Of a DNA stretch of 11,345 nucleotides, positions 7,340 through 11,345 are shown piece by piece. The stretch is from NCBI GenBank assembly GCA_036258675.1, contig DATADD010000095.1, positions 1 to 11,345 of the forward strand, in the 5' to 3' direction. Position numbers and translations under genes: made by a program. This DNA comes from DATADD01 sp036258675 (GTDB taxonomy: Bacteria; Actinomycetota; CADDZG01; WHSQ01). Below the pieces are notes generated by a model. It was not told the DNA's origin, did not search any database, and was given only the letters and a program-made list of their open reading frames with translations. Every line of letters starts with the position of its first letter. The first letter of the stretch is position 1.

Positions 7340-8106
7340 GCGTGCTGTGGGCGACGTTCCGGACGGCCCTGGTGGAGGCGTGGGCCAACCGCCGCTCCTT
7401 TTGGATCCAGGTCTCGATCATGCTCGCGAACGACGTCGCGTGGGTCATCTTCTGGCTCTTGTTCTTCGGTCGCGTCGGCGCGATCCGAGGGTGGGACGCC
7501 TCGCGCGTGCTGCTGCTCTTCGCGATCCTCACCACGATCGCCGGCATCGCCATGGGGCTGCTCGCCAACGCGCGCAAGATCGGCGAGCTCGTCGGGGACG
7601 GTCAGATCGACGCCGCGCTGGCTCTTCCGGTGCGTCCGCTTCCGTACCTGCTCGTGCGCCGCATCGACACGGCGCTGCTCGGCGATCTCTTCTTCGGGCC
7701 CGTGCTGTTCGTGCTCGCCGGGGCGCCAACGTGGGAGCGGACCCTCGTCTACGTCGCCGCGTCGCTGTGCGGCGCGGCCGTGCTGGTCGGGTTCCTCGTC
7801 TTCATGGGGGCCCTGACGCTCTTCATCGGGGGCCGGGGCGAGCAGGCCGACCTGGGCTTCCAGGCGATCCTGATCCTCGCCTCCTATCCCCTCGACGTCT
7901 TCGGTGGGGTCACGAAGGTGCTGCTCTACACGGCCGTCCCCGCAGCCTTCGTAACCGGCCTCCCCACCGAGCTCGTGGACGACTTCGAGCCCGCGACCGC
8001 CGCAGGGCTCGTCGCCGCGGCCGCGTTCTTCGTCGCGCTCGGGGGGGCCGCCTTCTCGCTCGGGCTCCGCCGCTACAGCTCGGGCGCGGTGTGGACGCGC
8101 GCATGA
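7336..8106 (+). CDS. ABC-2 type permease, second subunit (PF06182-like)
   Basis: A 256-residue integral membrane protein with about six membrane segments, near 24-44, 58-77, 113-130, 136-164, 174-206 and 222-243. It is of the same type as the preceding permease: a cytoplasmic N-terminus with a WANRRSFWIQ entry helix (16-25), a loop IDAALALPVRPLPYLLVRR (91-109) corresponding to the LRPVS loop of its partner, and the family-typical ILASYPLDVFGGVTKVLLY (180-198) followed by VPAAFVTGLPTE. The ATG at 7336 overlaps the previous stop (ATGA), with a G-rich GGTGGTGGGGGG tract just upstream serving as ribosome binding site. With the ATPase and first permease it makes a complete export system; no periplasmic binding protein gene is nearby, as expected for an exporter. 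Confidence 0.88.
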   Translation: MSVLWATFRTALVEAWANRRSFWIQVSIMLANDVAWVIFWLLFFGRVGAIRGWDASRVLLLFAILTTIAGIAMGLLANARKIGELVGDGQIDAALALPVRPLPYLLVRRIDTALLGDLFFGPVLFVLAGAPTWERTLVYVAASLCGAAVLVGFLVFMGALTLFIGGRGEQADLGFQAILILASYPLDVFGGVTKVLLYTAVPAAFVTGLPTELVDDFEPATAAGLVAAAAFFVALGGAAFSLGLRRYSSGAVWTRA

Positions 8107-8160
8107 CGTTTCGGCGCCGGCGGGTCCGGGAAGGGACGCGCGGGCCGGGGGACGAGCCGC

Positions 8161-8167
8161 GAGGAGG
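8161..8167 (+). promoter_or_regulatory. Strong Shine-Dalgarno box that sets the DUF3072 start
   Basis: GAGGAGG at 8161-8167 is six bases upstream of the GTG at 8174. It touches the earlier in-frame GTG at 8168 directly, so the later GTG is the likely start. Confidence 0.6.
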
Positions 8168-8173
8168 GTGTCG

Positions 8174-8389
8174 GTGAGCGACGAGCTGCCGTCCAACACT
8201 CAGAAGGATCCCGACGACTGGGTCACGGGAGAGGAGCACATGACCGGGGCGCAGGCGTCGTATCTCAAGACGCTGTCGGAGGAAGCGGGCGAGCCCTTCG
8301 ACGGATCCCTCACGAAGGCCGAGGCGTCCAAGCGCATCGAGGAGCTGCAGGACAGGACGGGGCGCGGCGCCTCGGAGAAGGAGGGGTAG
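8174..8389 (+). CDS. DUF3072 family small protein
   Basis: A 71-residue, highly charged cytoplasmic protein. The core DWVTGEEHMTGAQASYLKTL (15-34), followed by EEAGEPFDGSLTKAEASKRIEEL, is the recognisable DUF3072 pattern. It lies in a helix-rich fold whose second half resembles small SAP-like helix-turn-helix repeats. Function unknown. It starts 67 bp after the exporter operon, has its own strong ribosome binding site, and ends two bases before the next gene. The Shine-Dalgarno of that gene (AAGGAGG) lies inside its last codons, so the two small proteins are almost certainly co-expressed. No promoter is evident in the 67-bp gap, so read-through from the exporter operon is possible. Confidence 0.85.
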   Translation: MSDELPSNTQKDPDDWVTGEEHMTGAQASYLKTLSEEAGEPFDGSLTKAEASKRIEELQDRTGRGASEKEG

Positions 8390-8391
8390 AG

Positions 8392-8808
8392 ATGTCTCCG
8401 AAGTCGTGGGAGAAGGACGTCGACGACGAGACGCTCGAGGAGATGCCAGCGACCATCGAGCGGTCTCCGGACAAGGCGCAGAGGACGTGGGCCAAGGCCC
8501 ACGACAGCGCGGTCGAGTCCTACGGGGACGGGGAGCGGGCGCACCGGACCGCCTACGCCGCGCTCAAGCACTCCTTCGAGAAGGTCGGCGACCGTTGGGA
8601 GGAGAAGGACCGGCGAGGCCCGTCCGATCCCCGGGCGCGCCGGGGAGGCGAGGCGGCGCGCCGGGGCGAGGGCGAGACGTTCGGCGGCGTCGACGCCGTC
8701 GGCAATTCGAAGAAGGAGCTGTACGAGCGGGCCCGGCGCCTCGGGATCGAGGGCCGCTCGAGGATGACCAAGAAGGAGCTCGCCGCCGCCATCGCGCGCA
8801 AGCAGTAG
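8392..8808 (+). CDS. ChaB-domain protein with C-terminal Rho-N/SAP-like domain
   Basis: A 138-residue, strongly charged cytoplasmic protein in two parts. Residues about 17-70 match the ChaB fold, including MPATIERSPDKAQRTWAKAH and a later TAYAALKHSFEKVGDRW. A flexible Arg/Gly-rich linker (73-103) leads to a Rho-N-like or SAP-like helical domain at 105-138, with NSKKELYERARRLGIEG and MTKKELAAAIA. ChaB itself has been called a cation-transport regulator, but that role rests on weak evidence. Rho-N and SAP-like domains usually bind nucleic acid, so a DNA- or RNA-associated role is a reasonable inference here. AAGGAGG at 8379-8385, six bases before the ATG, is an ideal ribosome binding site within the preceding DUF3072 gene. 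A GC-rich hairpin follows the stop. Confidence 0.85.
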   Translation: MSPKSWEKDVDDETLEEMPATIERSPDKAQRTWAKAHDSAVESYGDGERAHRTAYAALKHSFEKVGDRWEEKDRRGPSDPRARRGGEAARRGEGETFGGVDAVGNSKKELYERARRLGIEGRSRMTKKELAAAIARKQ

Positions 8809-8840
8809 GCGGCCGGCGGGCCCCTTCCCGGACCCCTGCC

Positions 8841-8880
8841 GGCTCCGCCCCCCGGCCATCGGCGGCGGGTTGGTGGAGCC
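8841..8880. terminator. GC-rich hairpin between converging genes
   Basis: GGCTCCGCC (8841-8849) pairs with GGTGGAGCC (8872-8880) over nine positions, one of them G:U. A competing perfect 6-bp pair is GGCGGC (8861-8866) with GCCGCC (8878-8883). It lies in the 78-bp gap between the ends of the ChaB gene (plus) and the membrane protein gene (minus), where a bidirectional terminator is expected. There is no T-run, as is common for terminator-like hairpins in GC-rich actinobacteria. Confidence 0.4.
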
Positions 8881-8886
8881 GCCCCG

Positions 8887-10032
8887 CTAGAAGCCGCGGT
8901 GGCCGCGCGGCCGCCCCTCGTCCTCGGGGTCCTCCGGGCGCCGGTTGGGAGGCCGCTGGGGGGCGATCGCCATGTCGGGCAAGAAGGCGCGCCGGCCCGA
9001 CCACGGCCCCGGCGGGGCCACGACCGCGTCCGCGATGCGGTACGCGATCGCCTCGTAGTTGACGCGCCACCCCCGGAAGTGGACCCATGCCTCCTCGGGG
9101 GTCCGCTCGAGGGGAAAGCCGACCTCCTCGGCGCGACGGACCCCCGCCGCGAACTCCTCGAAGGTGAGCTCGATCGGGTCCTCGGGGAAGGGATCGACGT
9201 CGAAGGGGATGCCCACCGCCTCGGCGATGTCGCGCAGGCAGTTGAAGCCCATGCGCAGGCATAGCCGCGCCTCCGACGGCGCCCGGGACGGGCTCAAGGC
9301 GAGGTAGAGGGCGGCGGAGTCCATGACCGCGAGAAGGCCCACGATCCACGAACGCAGAGGGTGCGGGGACCGGAACCACACCAGCACGGGATAGTTCGCG
9401 TGGCTCTCGGCGACGTCGGCCGCCCACGCCTCCCACTCGTTGTAGAGCTCGCGCAAGCTGTCCACGATGTTCACCATCTGGTGGCGGGCGAGGATCTCGG
9501 GACCCCACGCGGGCGAGCCGGCCCGGCTCTGCAGCATCGTGACGAGCGTCTCGCGCCGGTTGAAGGCGGAGTAGATGACCGGCAGGTAGGCGATCTCGAG
9601 AGCGATGGCGACGAGGCCGGTCCCCGCCGCGACGAAGTCGATCACGGTCGCGGCGTAGGACTCCGTGGTCGTGAACCCGAGCGTGAAGGTCGAGGAGCCG
9701 ACCTCTCGGAGGGCGTCGGGGAGGGTCACGTCCACGACCGCCCAGAACATCAGGCTGTAGCCGATCACGAACAGGGTCAGCCACGCGAGCAGCACCGAGA
9801 GCAACGCCATGGGCGCCGACGCCGCGAGGATGCGGTCCTTCGTCTCGTAGGAGTCGGCGACGCGCGCGGCGAGCAGGAACGACCGGCGTACCACCGATCT
9901 CCCCACGAGGACCGAGAGCCTCGAGGCGAGCCCGCGGGGCAGCACGAGTGTGCGGATCAGGCTGCCCGCCGTGCCGAGCACGATCGCCATCCCCGCCGCG
10001 AACGCGAGCGGGGAAACGATCGGGCCGCTCAC
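8887..10032 (-). CDS. Membrane protein of unknown function with a potassium-channel-like pore segment
   Basis: A 381-residue protein with hydrophobic helices at about 7-30, 72-100 and 126-155, and a weaker one at 228-247. The rest is hydrophilic and probably cytoplasmic. Between the second and third helices, residues 105-123 contain SSTFTLGFTTTES. TLGFT resembles the K+ channel filter core T-V-G-Y-G, and the helix-pore-helix layout matches two-transmembrane channels, but the last filter glycine is replaced by threonine. The cytoplasmic part has conserved-looking blocks such as WEAWAADVAESHANYPVLVWFRSP (a segment around 200-223) and a proline/arginine-rich tail. The GTG start at 10032 overlaps the acetyltransferase stop (GTGA), so the frame extending further upstream is not used. 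I recognise similar hypothetical proteins in actinobacteria but know of no assigned function; channel activity is inference. Confidence 0.75.
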   Translation of the reverse strand: MSGPIVSPLAFAAGMAIVLGTAGSLIRTLVLPRGLASRLSVLVGRSVVRRSFLLAARVADSYETKDRILAASAPMALLSVLLAWLTLFVIGYSLMFWAVVDVTLPDALREVGSSTFTLGFTTTESYAATVIDFVAAGTGLVAIALEIAYLPVIYSAFNRRETLVTMLQSRAGSPAWGPEILARHQMVNIVDSLRELYNEWEAWAADVAESHANYPVLVWFRSPHPLRSWIVGLLAVMDSAALYLALSPSRAPSEARLCLRMGFNCLRDIAEAVGIPFDVDPFPEDPIELTFEEFAAGVRRAEEVGFPLERTPEEAWVHFRGWRVNYEAIAYRIADAVVAPPGPWSGRRAFLPDMAIAPQRPPNRRPEDPEDEGRPRGHRGF

Positions 10033-10532
10033 GGCGCGCCGACGACGGCGCTGCGGCGCTCGAGCAGGAGCACGTCGCGCCAACGGCCGTCGAGGGCCCC
10101 GAGCCGCTCGCGCACGCCGACCTTCCGGAACCCGCAGCGCGCGAAGAGGCCCACGCTGGCGGCGTTCTCGGGGAACACCCAGGCCTCGAGGGTCCACAGC
10201 CCGGCCTCCTCGGACGCGGCCACGAGGGCGGTCAACAGAGCGCGGCCGACCCCTCTGCCCCGGAGCCCCGCGTCGACGTAGACGCTCACCTCGGCCGCGC
10301 CGCGATAGGCGCAGCGACTCGACACGGGGGCGAGCGCGGCCCACGCGACGGCGCGCCGCCCCCTGCGCGCGACCAGTCGAGGCGCGGGCAGGTGGATCCC
10401 GTCCCACTCCTCCCACGTCGGCACCGAGGTCTCGAAGGTGGCCTGTCCCGCCTCGATGCCCTGGGCGTAGATCTCCGCCACCCTCGGCCAGTCCGAGCGC
10501 CGCATCACCTCGATGGAGACCTCCGAGGTCAT
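10029..10532 (-). CDS. GNAT N-acetyltransferase, phosphinothricin/methionine-sulfoximine type
   Basis: A 167-residue cytoplasmic acetyl-CoA-dependent N-acetyltransferase. The early segment DWPRVAEIYAQGIEAGQATFE (14-34) and the strand EVSVYV (81-86) are typical. They are followed by the acetyl-CoA loop RGRGVGRALL (91-100), then LEAWVFPENAASVGLFARCGF and VGVRERLGALDGRWRDVLLLER. Together these are characteristic of the phosphinothricin acetyltransferase/YncA group. Members acetylate small amino-acid analogues such as phosphinothricin or methionine sulfoximine; the true substrate here is unknown. The ATG at 10532 is chosen because homology begins there; no Shine-Dalgarno precedes it, so it may be leaderless. 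An ATG at 10505 would remove nine residues. Its stop overlaps the start of the membrane protein gene, so the two are made together. The frame upstream of 10532 is basic filler without homology. Confidence 0.88.
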   Translation of the reverse strand: MTSEVSIEVMRRSDWPRVAEIYAQGIEAGQATFETSVPTWEEWDGIHLPAPRLVARRGRRAVAWAALAPVSSRCAYRGAAEVSVYVDAGLRGRGVGRALLTALVAASEEAGLWTLEAWVFPENAASVGLFARCGFRKVGVRERLGALDGRWRDVLLLERRSAVVGAP

Positions 10533-10663
10533 CCGCGCGAGGTGCGGTCGGCTACGAGGTCGCGGCGAGCGCGATGCAGACCCCCCCGCCCACGCGCGTC
10601 CCCCTCGGTTCGGTGGCGTTGCCCCGTCATGTGCCCCCTCCCGGCGGTCGCGACGCGGCCGCC

Positions 10664-10669
10664 TATCAT
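10664..10669 (+). promoter_or_regulatory. Candidate -10 element for the flavin reductase gene
   Basis: TATCAT at 10664-10669 matches TAnnnT and is the only AT-rich hexamer in the 172-bp divergent gap. It would give a leader of about 30 bases. No convincing -35 box is seen. Confidence 0.35.
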
Positions 10670-10688
10670 GGCGCCCGACCGCGCCGAC

Positions 10689-10700
10689 GCGCGATCGCGC
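10689..10700. repeat. Perfect 12-bp palindrome just before the flavin reductase start
   Basis: GCGCGATCGCGC reads the same on both strands and ends four bases before the ATG at 10705, where a ribosome binding site would normally be. It lies in the predicted 5' leader. It could be an operator or a small hairpin controlling translation; chance is also possible in a 75% GC context. Confidence 0.35.
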
Positions 10701-10704
10701 TCGC

Positions 10705-11223
10705 ATGACCGACGACCCCTTCTCTCCTCCACCCGAGCTGCGCCGGCCCGAGCGCCGTCTGCGCGGGCGCATGGTGGCGCCGGTCACCCTGTGGACCGCG
10801 GGTCAGGAGGAGGCGAGGACGGGCCTCACGGTCTCCTCGATCCTCGTGGCCGAGGGCGATCCCTCGAGCGTCCTGGGGCTCGTGAACGACATGTCCGGGC
10901 TGTGGGACGCGGTCCACGCCACGGGAGCGTTCGTCGTCCACGTGCTCGAGCGCCGGCACCGGGCGCTCGCGGAGCGCTTCGCGGGGGCGCGCCCGTCGCC
11001 GGGCGGCCTCTTCCACGGGCTCGACGTGGCCGCCTCGCGCTGGGGTCCCTGCCTCGCGGACGTCGGCACGCGCGCGTGCTGCGGGCTCGTCGGCGCGACC
11101 GAGGTCGGATACCAGCAGCTGGTGCGGGGGGTGATCGAGCGCGTCGAGATCGGGGCGGTGGAGGATCCGCTCGGCTTCTTCCGGGGCCGGTACCGCGCCC
11201 TCGCGCCCCGGGGCGCGCCGTGA
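10705..11223 (+). CDS. Flavin reductase-like FMN-binding split-barrel protein
   Basis: A 172-residue cytoplasmic protein of the flavin reductase-like family, which binds FMN and usually supplies reduced flavin to a monooxygenase or uses it directly. Evidence is the barrel pattern: RRLRGRMVAPVTLWTA near 17-32, then TGLTVSSILVAEGDPSSVLGLV (39-60), FVVHVLERRHRALAERFAG (76-94), and a closing segment with GVIERVEIGAVEDPLGFFRGRYRAL (142-166). The GLTVSS turn, in place of the more common GMTVSA, is where flavin phosphate typically binds. The C-terminal RGRYR is also typical. The ATG at 10705 has no clear Shine-Dalgarno; the open frame above it lacks homology. It is alone on its strand, divergent from the acetyltransferase, and no partner monooxygenase is in view. 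The family call is good; the partner is unknown. Confidence 0.82.
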   Translation: MTDDPFSPPPELRRPERRLRGRMVAPVTLWTAGQEEARTGLTVSSILVAEGDPSSVLGLVNDMSGLWDAVHATGAFVVHVLERRHRALAERFAGARPSPGGLFHGLDVAASRWGPCLADVGTRACCGLVGATEVGYQQLVRGVIERVEIGAVEDPLGFFRGRYRALAPRGAP

Positions 11224-11259
11224 CGCCGGGAGGCCGCGCCCTTCCCCCCTCCCGTGGCC

Positions 11260-11313
11260 TATGCTGGAAGGTGCTGGTGTCCAGATAGGGTAGAAGGTCG
11301 CCTTTGACAGGCG
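11260..11313 (+). promoter_or_regulatory. Candidate promoter and leader of the gene starting at the right edge
   Basis: Two possible -10 boxes occur in the 102-bp gap after the flavin reductase gene: TATGCT (11260-11265) and TAGGGT (11286-11291). No good -35 partner is visible for either. Downstream, CGCCT (11299-11303) and AGGCG (11309-11313) form a 5-bp hairpin with loop TTGAC just ahead of the ribosome binding site. Confidence 0.35.
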
Positions 11314-11325
11314 GGTGGAGGCGAC

Positions 11326-11345
11326 GTGGCGTCGACCGAGTATCG
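11326..11345 (+). CDS. Start of an unidentified gene, cut by the window edge
   Basis: A GTG at 11326 follows GGTGGAGG, a strong Shine-Dalgarno box ending four bases upstream, and opens a frame reading V-A-S-T-E-Y before the window ends. Six codons are too few to identify the product. The upstream AT-rich boxes and the strong ribosome site make a true gene start likely. Confidence 0.5.

Noticed and set aside
10033..10416. N-terminal extension of the pore-like membrane protein inside the GNAT gene
   Set aside because: The extension is an arginine-rich out-of-frame reading of the acetyltransferase; the GTGA junction at 10029-10032 gives a natural start.
9948..11288. Plus-strand open frame spanning the GNAT and flavin reductase genes
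   Set aside because: It crosses two well-supported genes in a non-coding frame and is Arg/Pro/Ala-rich filler.
11304..11309. Perfect TTGACA as a -35 promoter box
   Set aside because: It lies only 16 bases before a GTG with a strong ribosome binding site, so a matching -10 would fall within the coding start, and no TAnnnT is there. It is better read as the loop and arm of a small hairpin.
1..11345. Defence system, CRISPR array, prophage or insertion sequence
   Set aside because: I see no direct repeat array, transposase, integrase, toxin-antitoxin or nuclease motifs; all genes fit housekeeping, transport or small-molecule modification families.

Overview
The window is a compact, very GC-rich stretch of chromosome. 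All third codon positions are strongly G/C, GTG starts are common, and several start codons have no Shine-Dalgarno sequence or overlap the previous stop. Protein families and style point to an actinobacterium (Actinomycetota), perhaps one of the deeper-branching or environmental classes; that placement is inference. I see no rRNA, tRNA, CRISPR array, insertion sequence or phage gene. About 95% of the window is coding, with thirteen genes plus one just starting at the right edge.

Left part, plus strand (2-4672): the C-terminal two thirds of a ferredoxin/flavodoxin--NADP+ reductase of the thioredoxin-reductase-like type, a DsbA/HCCA-isomerase-like thioredoxin-fold protein with a single active-site cysteine, an MMPL-type RND exporter, and 10 bp after it a D-isomer-specific 2-hydroxyacid dehydrogenase. 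A perfect 11-bp inverted repeat lies in the last codons of the MMPL gene. The first two genes are redox proteins; the next two are close enough to share a transcript.

Middle (4666-8808): a secreted purple-acid-phosphatase-like metallophosphoesterase on the minus strand converges on the dehydrogenase with a 7-bp overlap. It is divergent, with only 23 bp between start codons, from a three-gene ABC-2 exporter operon: one ATPase and two permeases joined by GTGA and ATGA overlaps. After the exporter come two small, charged cytoplasmic proteins: a DUF3072 protein, and a ChaB-domain protein with a Rho-N/SAP-like C-terminus. They are tightly coupled to each other.

Right part (8887-11345): on the minus strand, a phosphinothricin-type GNAT acetyltransferase is translationally coupled (GTGA) to a membrane protein of unknown function. 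That protein's second and third membrane segments flank a short stretch resembling a potassium-channel selectivity filter. Divergent from them is a small flavin reductase-like flavoprotein on the plus strand. A further gene starts with a strong ribosome binding site 20 bases before the window ends.

Nothing here is a recognisable new defence or mobile system. The best leads for new biology are the GNAT plus pore-like membrane protein pair, the DUF3072/ChaB-RhoN pair, and the very compressed divergent start region between the phosphatase and the exporter.
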